A DNA stretch of 25,798 nt from a virus: positions 1 through 25,798 of IMG/VR virus record IMGVR_UViG_3300009320_000107; one strand, written 5' to 3'. Positions 1 to 7,470 of the stretch are shown here, one piece after another. Made by a program: the position numbers and the translations under genes. Each line of letters begins with the position of its first letter. Within the stretch, counting starts at the first letter, position 1. Under the pieces are notes generated by a model. It was given only the letters and a program-made list of their open reading frames with translations. It searched no databases and was not told the origin of the DNA.

Positions 1-189
1 TTTTAGTGGCCTCCATTTCTTCCAGGGTAAACTATCACTCAGCTCGGATAGCTCCATGAATAATGCGTGTATAGTATCCATTGTTGATTGGAGCCGAACT
101 TGTGGGGACGCTGATCTAACAGGATACCCTAGTTTATCGTGATACCGTTTTATGGCATCAAATAAATCTACTACGGTAAGTGAATCCAT
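1..189 (-). CDS. dUTPase/MazG-like nucleotide pyrophosphohydrolase, N-terminal part (runs off the window)
   Basis: Only the first 63 codons are present; the gene continues past base 1. It starts at ATG 189 with GGAGG about 10 bases upstream and overlaps the end of the dCMP deaminase gene by 19 bp. The visible part is helical and contains FMELSELSDSLPWKKW, which resembles the E-x-x-E-L metal-binding helix followed by W-K-x-W seen in all-alpha NTP pyrophosphatases (MazG and dimeric dUTPase). Such an enzyme would hydrolyse dUTP or another dNTP to the monophosphate and feed the thymidylate genes next to it. The family call rests on this one motif and the context, so the substrate is open. Confidence 0.5.
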   Translation of the reverse strand, partial: MDSLTVVDLFDAIKRYHDKLGYPVRSASPQVRLQSTMDTIHALFMELSELSDSLPWKKWRPLK

Positions 190-605
190 GTACCTACATT
201 CCTCCCTTCAAGCCACAAATCTCGTGGCTCAGATTTACTGTGTTCTTTTCTGAAATAAATAGATCTACAAGATGTATTTAATATCATCCTCATACACATA
301 ATACAAGGGGATAATGTTAAATACATACTGAAGATACTATAAGGGTCAGTACATTTGACAAGAGCATTTTGTTCAGCATGGGCGGAAGGACATAGGTCTA
401 AATTTCCGAAGACATCTTTAATACATTGACACCGGTCCGTACAATGAGGATAACCACGAGGAGCACCATTATACCCAGTTGCCATGATATTTTTATGGAC
501 ATCAACGATAACACAGCCTACCTGCTTATCAAGGCAGGTAGACCGTGTAGCTACAGTATCTGCAACACTAAGAAAGTACTCGTGTGTTGTAGGTCTCTTT
601 GTCAT
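171..605 (-). CDS. dCMP deaminase
   Basis: Deoxycytidylate deaminase, 144 aa: zinc-dependent conversion of dCMP to dUMP, the substrate of thymidylate synthase. The zinc and catalytic motifs are clear: H76-A-E78 and P100-C101-x2-C104. The family signatures RSTCLDKQVG (about 21-30) and ATGYNGAP (about 42-49) are also present. The frame stays open up to base 743, but that extension lies inside thyX. ATG 605 has a GGAG 7 bases upstream and gives the usual N-terminus, so it is preferred. It overlaps the 3' end of thyX by 38 bp, implying translational coupling. With ThyX and the upstream diphosphohydrolase it forms a phage dTMP-supply cluster. Confidence 0.93.
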   Translation of the reverse strand: MTKRPTTHEYFLSVADTVATRSTCLDKQVGCVIVDVHKNIMATGYNGAPRGYPHCTDRCQCIKDVFGNLDLCPSAHAEQNALVKCTDPYSIFSMYLTLSPCIMCMRMILNTSCRSIYFRKEHSKSEPRDLWLEGRNVGTWIHLP

Positions 606-1269
606 AAGGTGCTCCACAGGACATCTTTCCTTGAGTGCATTTATCCATGAAACAATCGGGGCCGATACATTCAAATAGCTCAGGCCACCACTCAATTGCT
701 TCATAACGAATAACTTCAGCCGCATGTCGCATCTCATCAACATTCCGTTTGCAACATCGCAAATTCAAGAAGTTCATAAGAGCACGAGCATTGATGGTCC
801 ACACCATATGAACCGCTGAAGCATTAGGTAAGAGCTGCCGAGCTTCTTGAGGTAACACTCGAGCATCAACAGCATCAACTAAACGTTCATATCGATGTAG
901 AGCTTCAACAAGAGCTGCTCGCATCATAGGATTGTCTTTTTGGTCGGGATGAACAACCATGGGATAGTCTCGGTAGTCTTGATAATGTTGTGAAGAAGCA
1001 GTAAAAGAACATATCCGGTGGCGTGTGATCTGGGCCAAAAAGGATCGGCTTACATTTTGCAAGTAGAAACAGATAACTGCATGTTCCAGGAGTGAGGTAT
1101 GTTTCGCGGTTACAAGGAACTTAGTTAAAGCCGGAGACAAAGTCTCATCTAGCTCCAACAAAGCTTTTCTTTTCATTGTGACATTCAAAGCCACTTTAAC
1201 TATATCCTGAGGAAGTGGGGATTTCCAAAGAACAGTAGCCTTCATGTCATCATAGGTCAGTATCTTCAT
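568..1269 (-). CDS. thyX: Flavin-dependent thymidylate synthase ThyX
   Basis: ThyX, 233 aa, makes dTMP from dUMP using FAD, NADPH and methylene-tetrahydrofolate. The diagnostic RHR-x7-S motif is intact at residues 83-93 (RHRICSFTASS), followed by SQHYQDYRDY and an RCCKRNVDEMR region expected near the C-terminal active-site helix. ATG 1269 is chosen over the more upstream 1293 because GGAGG lies 6-7 bases before it. The first bases overlap the preceding gene by 20 bp. Adjacent dCMP deaminase supplies dUMP. Length is normal for phage ThyX. Confidence 0.95.
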   Translation of the reverse strand: MKILTYDDMKATVLWKSPLPQDIVKVALNVTMKRKALLELDETLSPALTKFLVTAKHTSLLEHAVICFYLQNVSRSFLAQITRHRICSFTASSQHYQDYRDYPMVVHPDQKDNPMMRAALVEALHRYERLVDAVDARVLPQEARQLLPNASAVHMVWTINARALMNFLNLRCCKRNVDEMRHAAEVIRYEAIEWWPELFECIGPDCFMDKCTQGKMSCGAPYDKETYNTRVLS

Positions 1270-1558
1270 TTGGGTCCTCCAAATAGAATTCAAGCATAAA
1301 TAAAAACATTACACAGCAGGCTAAATGGCTTAAATGAGGTAATTGACTTTCTTTATCATATTGTTGCCCGAGTCTATAGCCTAGTAAATGCCTCATTGCT
1401 GCTGCATAATATCGATTCTTACCGTCTTTAACTTTTTGCCAATTATTAGCCCCATATTTTTCTGCTCCAAAAGTTAGGACTCTACCTATAGTTTCAATAA
1501 ATTCTGGAGGAATAAGATCAAGTCGAAGTTTATCTTCATCAAATTTTTTACCAGACAT
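1250..1558 (-). CDS. dATP/dGTP diphosphohydrolase-like protein (DUF5664/PF18909 type)
   Basis: 102 aa. Sequence features match the small phage family annotated as dATP/dGTP diphosphohydrolase N-terminal domain: an N-terminal RLDLIPPEFIETIGRVLTFG, then AEKYGANNWQKV, then a helix AAAMRHLLGYRLG and a C-terminal LPHLSHLACCVMFLFML. A good GGAGG sits 4 bases before ATG 1558. It probably acts on purine dNTPs, shaping the dNTP pool during replication. It is first in the nucleotide group and overlaps thyX. The reaction is family-based inference. Members include the MazZ-type enzymes of 2-aminoadenine phages, but most carriers do not have that modification. Confidence 0.75.
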   Translation of the reverse strand: MSGKKFDEDKLRLDLIPPEFIETIGRVLTFGAEKYGANNWQKVKDGKNRYYAAAMRHLLGYRLGQQYDKESQLPHLSHLACCVMFLFMLEFYLEDPNEDTDL

Positions 1559-1594
1559 AAATCCTCCTACAACATTTGATGATTATTGGGAGTG

Positions 1595-1624
1595 AAAAAG
1601 AAAGGTGCCGCCGTAACGGCACCT
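1595..1624 (-). terminator. Rho-independent terminator after the winged-helix gene
   Basis: On the minus strand, AGGTGCCG (1617-1624) pairs perfectly with CGGCACCT (1603-1610) around a 6-base loop, followed by a T-rich stretch (complement of 1595-1602). It lies 15 bp past the stop of the 158-aa gene, before the nucleotide-metabolism genes. Downstream genes must be reached by read-through or by a promoter not recognised here. Confidence 0.8.
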
Positions 1625-1638
1625 CCCAGGTTGAGGGT

Positions 1639-2115
1639 TTATTCCAACTCATCGTCGCCGGCCGTTTCAACTTCCTCGGCCTCAGCATCCGCAGCTTCAC
1701 GGAACTGTACTTCGATTTCGCCTTGCTCGATCTCGGCGATCTTCAGGCTGGCTTTTGCCACCTGAAATTTTAAAGCTTTAAGCTCGCTGTCCGGGTCGGC
1801 TTCCAGGAACTTGGTAGCCTTGTCCAGGGCGGTGGCGGCACGACCGACTTTCTTTTCGGCCTTTTCAATCCGCTCGGTAGGTGTCAGTTTCGCATCAGAA
1901 CGGGAGCCGGATGATGCACGGTGTTCGTCCCACTCTTCGCGGGTGATAATTTCATACGTGCCGTCATCCATTTTCCTAGGGCATGTACCCATAAGACGCA
2001 GATACGTCATTTGGGAAGCCAGACCTTTGTCATTGACTTCCGCAGCTTCCATAAGACTCTCTTTGGTGGCTCCACCTTCAAGAATCTTTGCCAAAATAAT
2101 ATCACGCTTTGCCAT
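1639..2115 (-). CDS. Winged-helix protein with coiled coil and acidic tail; candidate DNA/ssDNA-binding protein
   Basis: 158 aa, not a family I recognise. Three parts are visible: a winged-helix-like N-terminus (about 7-65; ILAKILEGGATKESLMEAAE, then LASQMTYLR), a charged helical region (78-137), and a strongly acidic tail (138-158) ending DDELE. Such tails are typical of phage and bacterial ssDNA-binding proteins (T7 gp2.5, SSB), where they recruit partners. ATG 2115 is preferred over 2160 because AAAGGAGG sits directly upstream. The ribosome-binding context (AAAGGAGGTTATC) is the same as for the major capsid gene, and codon use is more GC-rich than neighbours, suggesting abundance. It has its own promoter and terminator and sits next to a RecB-like nuclease, the usual slot for an SSB or annealing protein. 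The N-domain resembles that of the regulator at 8006-8287. Function is inferred. Confidence 0.6.
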   Translation of the reverse strand: MAKRDIILAKILEGGATKESLMEAAEVNDKGLASQMTYLRLMGTCPRKMDDGTYEIITREEWDEHRASSGSRSDAKLTPTERIEKAEKKVGRAATALDKATKFLEADPDSELKALKFQVAKASLKIAEIEQGEIEVQFREAADAEAEEVETAGDDELE

Positions 2116-2144
2116 GATAACCTCCTTTATGGCTGTTAATGTTG

Positions 2145-2159
2145 TGGACACCATGTCCA
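2145..2159 (-). promoter_or_regulatory. Leader hairpin or operator upstream of the winged-helix gene
   Basis: TGGACA and TGTCCA form a perfect 6-bp inverted repeat around three bases, between the promoter at 2172-2200 and the ribosome binding site of the 158-aa gene. It could be a 5' mRNA stabiliser or a protein-binding site. Confidence 0.4.
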
Positions 2160-2171
2160 TTGTTCATTTTA

Positions 2172-2200
2172 AATATAGCACACTTTTGTGCCAAAGTAAA
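2172..2200 (-). promoter_or_regulatory. Early promoter for the winged-helix gene
   Basis: Minus-strand TTTACT (-35, 2195-2200), exactly 17 bp, then TATATT (-10, 2172-2177). The spacer carries the inverted repeat GCACA/TGTGC (2178-2191), a possible operator. The layout and the TTTACTTTGG start are shared with the promoter at 4737-4765. Confidence 0.75.
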
Positions 2201-2217
2201 CATAAATTTTACCGGAT

Positions 2218-3357
2218 TTAAGACTTTTTTTCCGGGTCGAAATCCGCGAAGACGGATGTAGCAACGCAGGATGGATTCACTGAAGGACGGGGATCAGATA
2301 GTGATACCATCTTTGTTTTCCCCAGTGGTTTCTCATACAACATTGCAAAGGCAGAATTCTTTTTCAGAGTCTTGTCAAGTTTCTCTGCTTGAGCCGGAGA
2401 TATTAATTTCGATTTGTAAATATCTTCAATCTCTGTATTCTGCCCGAGCCACAACGCAGTTTTGGTTTCTGATTGTTTCCATTTACGATTTGATTTACCT
2501 CTAACTAATTTCTTTCCTGGAAAACTACGGCCATGTTCTAATTCCTGAACCGCAAAGCCATAAAGAGATTTCGCATAGGCAGTATACCTATCTGCACTAT
2601 CAAGAGCCTCAGCGATTTCTTCTTTAGTGACATTCTTAGGAAGGTTTTGTGCTGCAGCAAATATCCTGGCCGCATCTTCTTGAGCTTGAATATACCGTGC
2701 TCTACAAGTTGCAGCATTAGGACACCATTTGCACTGTACTTCCCCAGGGTTAAGAGGTGGGTTTTTAGACTGGGCCAAGGCTATAGCTTTCGCTAACTTC
2801 GAATGCACCCAGTCTCTTAACTCATCAACATCTGTTTTAAACTTACTGAAGTTCTCTACAGCAGGTTGACAGACATGAAGAGTTATCGCGTTAAACTTCG
2901 TAGGCCACCCAACATAGCCGGCAGCATAAGCAAGCAATTGAGGATTCTCAAACACATTGACCCAGTTATATCCAAACTTCCAATCTACTATATGTAAGTG
3001 GTTTAGAATGTTATTAGATATAGCTAAGTCAAGAGTGCCCCAAACCTCAGGGACACCCCAGGCAGACAAATTAACCCTGATCTCTGACGCCTCCGTATAT
3101 TCAGTATGTCCGAAGGATGAGATGATTGACTGTTTGTAATCTAAACAATCTTGAACCATATCCTTTTGGTCGTCATCAATATAGGTTATTTGGTTAAGCC
3201 CTATGTTCATAGCCTCATCAGTTGCTTGATGGCACAATATGCCAGCTTGAGCAGCGGGTGAAGTAGGGGGGTCTGGAATCGTGGTCGCTAGCTGTACAGA
3301 GCCAGGACATAAAATAATTCGTTCCAAACGCGATGGACTGAAATTACTGTGCTTCAT
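2218..3357 (-). CDS. DUF2800 family nuclease (PD-(D/E)XK, Cas4/AddB-like)
   Basis: 379 aa. Probable RecB/Cas4-type exonuclease used in phage DNA replication or recombination. The nuclease core motifs are visible: H43 in GILCHQATDE, G107-T-L-D110, D125-W-K127, then Q140-L-L-x-Y. Four cysteines fit the iron-sulfur pattern of AddB/Cas4: C17 near the N-terminus and C209-x2-C212-x5-C218 (CKWCPNAATC). Start ATG 3357 is preferred over GTG 3363 because GGAGAGG is spaced correctly. It overlaps the preceding small gene by 4 bp. In many phages DUF2800 genes sit beside an ssDNA-binding/annealing gene and a VapE-like helicase, as here. The catalytic activity is inferred from the family. Confidence 0.82.
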   Translation of the reverse strand: MKHSNFSPSRLERIILCPGSVQLATTIPDPPTSPAAQAGILCHQATDEAMNIGLNQITYIDDDQKDMVQDCLDYKQSIISSFGHTEYTEASEIRVNLSAWGVPEVWGTLDLAISNNILNHLHIVDWKFGYNWVNVFENPQLLAYAAGYVGWPTKFNAITLHVCQPAVENFSKFKTDVDELRDWVHSKLAKAIALAQSKNPPLNPGEVQCKWCPNAATCRARYIQAQEDAARIFAAAQNLPKNVTKEEIAEALDSADRYTAYAKSLYGFAVQELEHGRSFPGKKLVRGKSNRKWKQSETKTALWLGQNTEIEDIYKSKLISPAQAEKLDKTLKKNSAFAMLYEKPLGKTKMVSLSDPRPSVNPSCVATSVFADFDPEKKS

Positions 3358-3560
3358 TTGCACCTCTCCTTTCTTGTATAAATAAGTTTACCTCTGGTCT
3401 TTACGAAGTTTAAAGCTCGTCCGGGGCTATACTTTGCCAATTTAATGACATGGGAAAGGTGGCCAGCATCAATTTGGTAAGTATATTCTTTGCCAGAGGC
3501 ATAGAATGAACATTCCCCGAACGAGCTTGTTGAGAGCAATATGATTTTACTTTTTGGCAT
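3354..3560 (-). CDS. Hypothetical small protein
   Basis: 68 aa, unrecognised. It contains a beta-rich first half (IILLSTSSFGECSFYASGK) and a segment HVIKLAKYSPGRALNFVK faintly resembling the lysine-serine-glycine region of KTSC-type domains, too weak to name. It overlaps genes on both sides (14 bp upstream, 4 bp with the DUF2800 gene), which supports it being a real, coupled member of the operon. The ribosome binding site is weak (AAGG). Confidence 0.6.
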   Translation of the reverse strand: MPKSKIILLSTSSFGECSFYASGKEYTYQIDAGHLSHVIKLAKYSPGRALNFVKTRGKLIYTRKERCK

Positions 3561-3777
3561 TTAAAGCCTTATTACATGCAGCAATTACAGAGTTTTTAAA
3601 AGCAATCAAATATTCAGGTTTTTCCAAGTGGATAGTGATATCTGGATTGGAATGTTTAGAACTTATATGTCTATTGATTTTTATTGTTATAGGCCAACTG
3701 TCATATTCCTCTTTAGACTTAGAAATATGGGCATAAATTGGTGTTTCACTAAAAAATGAGATTCCATAATATTTCAT
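3547..3777 (-). CDS. Hypothetical small protein
   Basis: 76 aa, no family recognised. It reads as alternating strands (YGISFFSETPIYAHIS, then SWPITIKINRHI) followed by a C-terminal helix ending NAKK. GGGAGG lies 7 bases before ATG 3777. The start codon overlaps the preceding stop (TAATG), so it is probably translated by coupling. Confidence 0.65.
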   Translation of the reverse strand: MKYYGISFFSETPIYAHISKSKEEYDSWPITIKINRHISSKHSNPDITIHLEKPEYLIAFKNSVIAACNKALNAKK

Positions 3778-4070
3778 TAGAATCCTCCCATTGCCAGAAG
3801 TATGAAAGGTACATCTCCCAGACGATCAAATTCATAGATGTCCCTTTCTTCGTTACCATCATTGTATTCCTTAGTATCGTAAATCCCAATGAGGACAGGA
3901 TCTTCTAGGGTTTCAGGAACACAATGGCCGGCTTGGTGTGTTAGCAGAACTGTGATTTCCTCTTCATCAAATTGCTTCCACCAAGCGGTACAATTTCCGC
4001 CTGTCTGGATTATAGAGTAACCCAGTTTCTCCAAATGAGTTTCAAAACGTTGTTTATTCTGTGAATCCAA
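3777..4070 (-). CDS. Hypothetical protein with probable TTG start
   Basis: About 97 aa, unrecognised; acidic, with a C-terminal DVPFILLAMGGF. Several starts are possible: the frame is open to 4139, with an ATG at 4097, but those have poor ribosome binding sites and would overlap the upstream gene by 44-86 bp. TTG at 4070 follows GGGGAGG with 5 bases of spacing and gives a 17-bp overlap, like the other junctions in this operon, so I chose it. One H and two C residues (HQAGHC) are clustered mid-protein. Confidence 0.6.
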   Translation of the reverse strand: MDSQNKQRFETHLEKLGYSIIQTGGNCTAWWKQFDEEEITVLLTHQAGHCVPETLEDPVLIGIYDTKEYNDGNEERDIYEFDRLGDVPFILLAMGGF

Positions 4071-4428
4071 GAGCACCTCCCCATCGTTTAATTCCATGCC
4101 ATTGTTTTTTATCAACAGCATTGATGATTTTATCTTCAAGAGTTTTTAATTGATTACATCGAGCAGCTCGTTCATTAAAAGATTTAACTTTCAGGTAAAA
4201 GTCTGCTCCGTAAGGCATACATTGATGTTGAGGCTTTGGTGAGACCATAAATGCAACCATTCTCCAGACATAATGGGCATCACCAAATGCTTTGCCTGGT
4301 GAGGTGGCTTTTAATCGGCCGGTTTGTTTATTAATAACAAGATTAAGAATTACCTGTTCATCATCTGATAAATCTGTGATCTTAGCAAGATCAACTTTTG
4401 GCATTTTCTGATTTGAGTTATAAGGCAT
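4054..4428 (-). CDS. Hypothetical protein
   Basis: 124 aa, unrecognised. It starts at ATG 4428 with GGAGG 6 bases upstream and overlaps the preceding gene by 11 bp. It has an N-terminal LSDDEQVILNLVINKQTG and a basic second half (KVKSFNERAARCNQLKTLEDK, then WHGIKRWGG), compatible with nucleic-acid binding. No catalytic motif is visible. Confidence 0.7.
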   Translation of the reverse strand: MPYNSNQKMPKVDLAKITDLSDDEQVILNLVINKQTGRLKATSPGKAFGDAHYVWRMVAFMVSPKPQHQCMPYGADFYLKVKSFNERAARCNQLKTLEDKIINAVDKKQWHGIKRWGGALGFTE

Positions 4429-4690
4429 CTATAACCTCCGCAAGTTGTTGTTGCAAATGATTAACAGCAGTGTAGAGATCTTCAGGAACCCCACCATGAA
4501 CCCGTTGATGAGTCTCCATAGCATCACTAAGTTTAGCGAGGAGATGCTCAATACGAGATACAGAGATAAGAATGGATTTAACGGGAAACTTTTGGTCGGG
4601 GTATGAAGCGACTGAAAGAAGAATATCATCAGCTCTATGACAGGCCGTTTTTACTGCAGAATTAAATTCCTTAATATCATCTTGAAGCAT
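4418..4690 (-). CDS. Hypothetical helical protein
   Basis: 90 aa, predicted nearly all-helical with coiled-coil tendency (SRIEHLLAKLSDAMETHQRV and LYTAVNHLQQQLAEVIDAL). ATG 4690 is chosen because AAAGGAGGTGATAA precedes it; the open frame extends to 4759, but that part overlaps the promoter at 4737-4765. It is first in the run of small genes driven by that promoter. Function unknown. Confidence 0.7.
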   Translation of the reverse strand: MLQDDIKEFNSAVKTACHRADDILLSVASYPDQKFPVKSILISVSRIEHLLAKLSDAMETHQRVHGGVPEDLYTAVNHLQQQLAEVIDAL

Positions 4691-4736
4691 TTTGTTATCA
4701 CCTCCTTTACTTTGGTGTGTTTTCTTTCCTATATAT

Positions 4737-4765
4737 AATATAGTCACTGTGGGCACCAAAGTAAA
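4737..4765 (-). promoter_or_regulatory. Early promoter for the small-gene run
   Basis: Minus-strand TTTACT (-35, 4760-4765), 17 bp, TATATT (-10, 4737-4742). The spacer ends ACAGTGAC, like the other early promoters. It lies between the primase gene and the 90-aa gene, with the predicted RNA start about 40 bases before that gene's ATG. Confidence 0.75.
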
Positions 4766-4782
4766 GTTATTTTTTACTGATT

Positions 4783-7173
4783 TTAAGTATATTTTTCCTC
4801 GTCTTCTTGGAATTTCGTGATTCTTGGTGGCATAAGATATAATTTGCGATCTTTATAATGGAATATTCCATGTTCAATGAAGCCGGTTACAGGTCTTTGT
4901 GTTATCACAGCTTCTTTAGTAGAGCCAGTCCATTCAGCTATTCTTTGTTTAACTGAGTGTCTAAGAGCACCAGGTTTAATCTTTTTACTTATACCTGCTT
5001 GTTCTTGAACTAATGAGGTAAGCTCTTTAAGAGTAAAGAGAATGTGTGGGTTAGGGTTAATAGGATTCTTACCAGATCGTGTAATATAATCCAAAGTAAA
5101 AGGATGCTTCCAATCAAACATTTCGTCCAAAATAAAGTCTGCATCTGAACCAGCGAAAAAGCCAGATGATAATCTATTGGTCAAGGCTTCCTGAGACTTG
5201 GATAAAGTCCAAAGTGTCGTAGACGAAGGATTTTTACTAAGGTCTGCTTTAAGCTCGGTGAGCCATTCTGCCCAGAGTTGTTGCATATTTATTTTTAAAA
5301 GAGCAGAAGTATCAATGTAACTGAGAGGCAAAATGGGAGTTCTTCGATTTCCAAACCTAGAAAGGTTAAAAGTATCACTATTAGAACTACCGATGAGAAT
5401 ACATCTTCTGGGGAATATTTTTGTTTGTCTCCCATAGGGTAACCTCACATATATTTTATCATTAGAGATTAAAGCTTTAAGGGCTGAACTTTTGTCGCCT
5501 TTAAGCTGGTTATCAATTTCTTCTATTTCCACAATGGCATATCTTATAAGTTTTAATTCCACATCTTTACGATTCCACTTCTCTGTTACTCCTTCTGATA
5601 TAACTCCAAAGTAATTCTTGCCAAGCTCAGGGCCTAAGAGAAGTCGAATAAAGGTGGATTTATGAATAGCTTCAGGACCCTGGAGTATAGGCATTAAAGT
5701 ATCTTGTTGGAAAGGTCCTTGATATTGAAATGATTTCAGTAACTGCATACAAGCTTTCTTTAAGACCTGATTGAAGAAGTCTGCATGCTTCTCAAAAGCC
5801 CGCTGATATGTAAATATCTTAAAGAAATCTCTTTCTATGGACTTACCTTTAAAAGGTTCGGATGTAATCCATTCATATATAGGATTATAGACATTCCAGG
5901 TTGCATTCATATGAGCTCGGAAGAACTCAGTAGCATGTTTAAAAGGAAGTGGTGGAGCCGAAGGATACTCGTTCTGAACATAAGTGTAATTGAATAACTC
6001 AAGTTCTTGGGTTGTATATAATTCCCCTTCTTTCATTCCTTGACGACGCCAATGTTTCTTCTTAACATCTTTATCACCTTTAATCCTGAAATGTCCCTCC
6101 ATATAAGAGTTCTGTTCAAATGAGAGGTTATGATAATCTATTAATGCAGAATAATTATTTATGTGCTTAATCACATGACCTTTGCTATCCTGTATAGGCC
6201 AGTCCATCTTACATATCTCAGCATACATCTGAACTGTCTTATATGACACAAATGTTTTATCTTTGGCCGGGTCATAAGAATCCCATTTTGCTTTTACAGC
6301 ATCAAAACCAGTTAATCCGGCTGAATCCTTTTCATCATATGAACCAGAAGTATCTTGTTGACTCCAAATATCTAAAAGTCCGAGACCATCTGTGCCAGAT
6401 ATGTTATTCCTGGAGCAATAGTCTTTTACGGAACATATTATCTTATTCCAGAAGTCATAAGAATCATATCCTTGTTTCTCAAATCCTTCATAAGCTCGAA
6501 TAATTCTAGGGTTCGGCCAAGGGGACAGATTCCTTAACATCTCAGTTAATTCTTTAATCCCTCCATGAAACGCTGTAGCAGGTTGCTGGTATGGTATCTT
6601 AGCATCTATGACTTCAGCTTTCTTTAATGAGGGGATTAATTTAGCTAATTCCTGGAATGTGATCTCTGCGATATATGGTGTAGATAGATCAGGATGAGGA
6701 TTGTTAGTGAATATCACAAATCCTTTCTTCACATAAATCTCACCTGTGAACTCCTCTTTCACTTTCTTTATGTTGAACGGCCATTGTTTCTTATCCTTCA
6801 CTTTATAATGTAAATGCAAACCTTTCCCTGACTTAGTCTTCTCTATATAAGTGGGAATGTGTTCTATTAAATCAATGGCTTGAGGAGTAAGGTTTTTCAT
6901 CGCGGATTTATGAGACCCTTCAGAAGCTACATCAAGGTCCACTATCACATATGGATGACTCGACCTAAACACCATCCCAACATACTGGGTTGCAGAACAG
7001 GCTTTATAAGCGTCCTGAAATGTCTTTGGTTTCCAATTCGGTTGCTTAGTCCAGTTAGGAGCTGCACCTCGATTTAGTTGGGTTTCTATCCAGTTATCAC
7101 ATTCTAATAGTTCCGTAGGGATGTTAAATACATTAGGAGCAATCGGTTTAACGAAAGCATTTGGAGCCATCAT
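4783..7173 (-). CDS. Replicative primase-helicase (AEP-like primase domain plus SF3/VapE-type ATPase)
   Basis: 796 aa. The N-terminal half looks like an archaeo-eukaryotic-type primase/prim-pol: D79-L-D81 (motif I), S115-G-K-G-L-H120-L-H122 (motif II) and EIYVKKGFVIFT (about 145-155). A middle part (about 210-320, WSQQDTSGSYDEKD) resembles the primase C-terminal helical region. The C-terminal half is a VapE/DUF5906-like helicase: Walker A G499-x5-K505-S-T507 (with H504 where a glycine is usual), Walker B IVEIEE (547-552), sensor N598, and arginine finger candidates R606/R610/R611. It would make primers and unwind DNA at the phage origin. AAGGA precedes ATG 7173. It lies 11 bp after the HTH gene stop, same operon. 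Confidence 0.88.
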   Translation of the reverse strand: MMAPNAFVKPIAPNVFNIPTELLECDNWIETQLNRGAAPNWTKQPNWKPKTFQDAYKACSATQYVGMVFRSSHPYVIVDLDVASEGSHKSAMKNLTPQAIDLIEHIPTYIEKTKSGKGLHLHYKVKDKKQWPFNIKKVKEEFTGEIYVKKGFVIFTNNPHPDLSTPYIAEITFQELAKLIPSLKKAEVIDAKIPYQQPATAFHGGIKELTEMLRNLSPWPNPRIIRAYEGFEKQGYDSYDFWNKIICSVKDYCSRNNISGTDGLGLLDIWSQQDTSGSYDEKDSAGLTGFDAVKAKWDSYDPAKDKTFVSYKTVQMYAEICKMDWPIQDSKGHVIKHINNYSALIDYHNLSFEQNSYMEGHFRIKGDKDVKKKHWRRQGMKEGELYTTQELELFNYTYVQNEYPSAPPLPFKHATEFFRAHMNATWNVYNPIYEWITSEPFKGKSIERDFFKIFTYQRAFEKHADFFNQVLKKACMQLLKSFQYQGPFQQDTLMPILQGPEAIHKSTFIRLLLGPELGKNYFGVISEGVTEKWNRKDVELKLIRYAIVEIEEIDNQLKGDKSSALKALISNDKIYVRLPYGRQTKIFPRRCILIGSSNSDTFNLSRFGNRRTPILPLSYIDTSALLKINMQQLWAEWLTELKADLSKNPSSTTLWTLSKSQEALTNRLSSGFFAGSDADFILDEMFDWKHPFTLDYITRSGKNPINPNPHILFTLKELTSLVQEQAGISKKIKPGALRHSVKQRIAEWTGSTKEAVITQRPVTGFIEHGIFHYKDRKLYLMPPRITKFQEDEEKYT

Positions 7174-7184
7174 AGTAGTTCCTT

Positions 7185-7406
7185 TTAAATGGGAGTTTTA
7201 TTCTCGACCAAAGGAAGAGGTTGTACATTAGACAGTTGCGATAATAATCTTCTATTGTACCTTTCTTTGTTGGTTACTTTGAGCACTCGAATGTATCCAT
7301 AGATGACTGGTTTGGAAAGGCCTGTTATTCTGGATATTTCAGCACCTGTAAAATGGCATTTCCACAATTCTGTGATTTCATTTATCTTTTGTTCTGTAAG
7401 TTTCAT
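7185..7406 (-). CDS. Small helix-turn-helix DNA-binding protein
   Basis: 73 aa. The core INEITELWKCHFTGAEISRI followed by TGLSKPVIYGYIRVL is a resolvase/Hin-type helix-turn-helix; the basic stretch NKERYNRRLL follows. ATG 7406 is chosen because AAGGA lies 5 bases upstream and because the promoter at 7434-7462 excludes the longer frame (to 7442). It is the first gene of the leftward early operon, directly before the primase, a usual place for a phage regulator or origin-binding protein. It is a candidate for the factor recognising the TCTACAAAYGTAGA elements at 7471-7508 and 8800-8833; this is inference. Confidence 0.75.
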   Translation of the reverse strand: MKLTEQKINEITELWKCHFTGAEISRITGLSKPVIYGYIRVLKVTNKERYNRRLLSQLSNVQPLPLVENKTPI

Positions 7407-7433
7407 TGTGTCCTTTCTCATTGTTTCATTATC

Positions 7434-7462
7434 ATTATACACTGTTGAAACGTAAAAGTAAA
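7434..7462 (-). promoter_or_regulatory. Main early leftward promoter
   Basis: Minus-strand TTTACT (-35, 7457-7462), 17 bp, TATAAT (-10, 7434-7439), with CAGTG directly before the -10. Predicted RNA start near 7427, about 20 bases before the HTH gene's ATG. Two copies of a shared upstream element lie behind it (7471-7508). Confidence 0.8.
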
Positions 7463-7470
7463 CAATAAAG

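Noticed and set aside
606-743. N-terminal extension of dCMP deaminase to 743
   Set aside because: It would overlap the thyX coding region by 176 bp, and the family N-terminus and ribosome binding site fit ATG 605.
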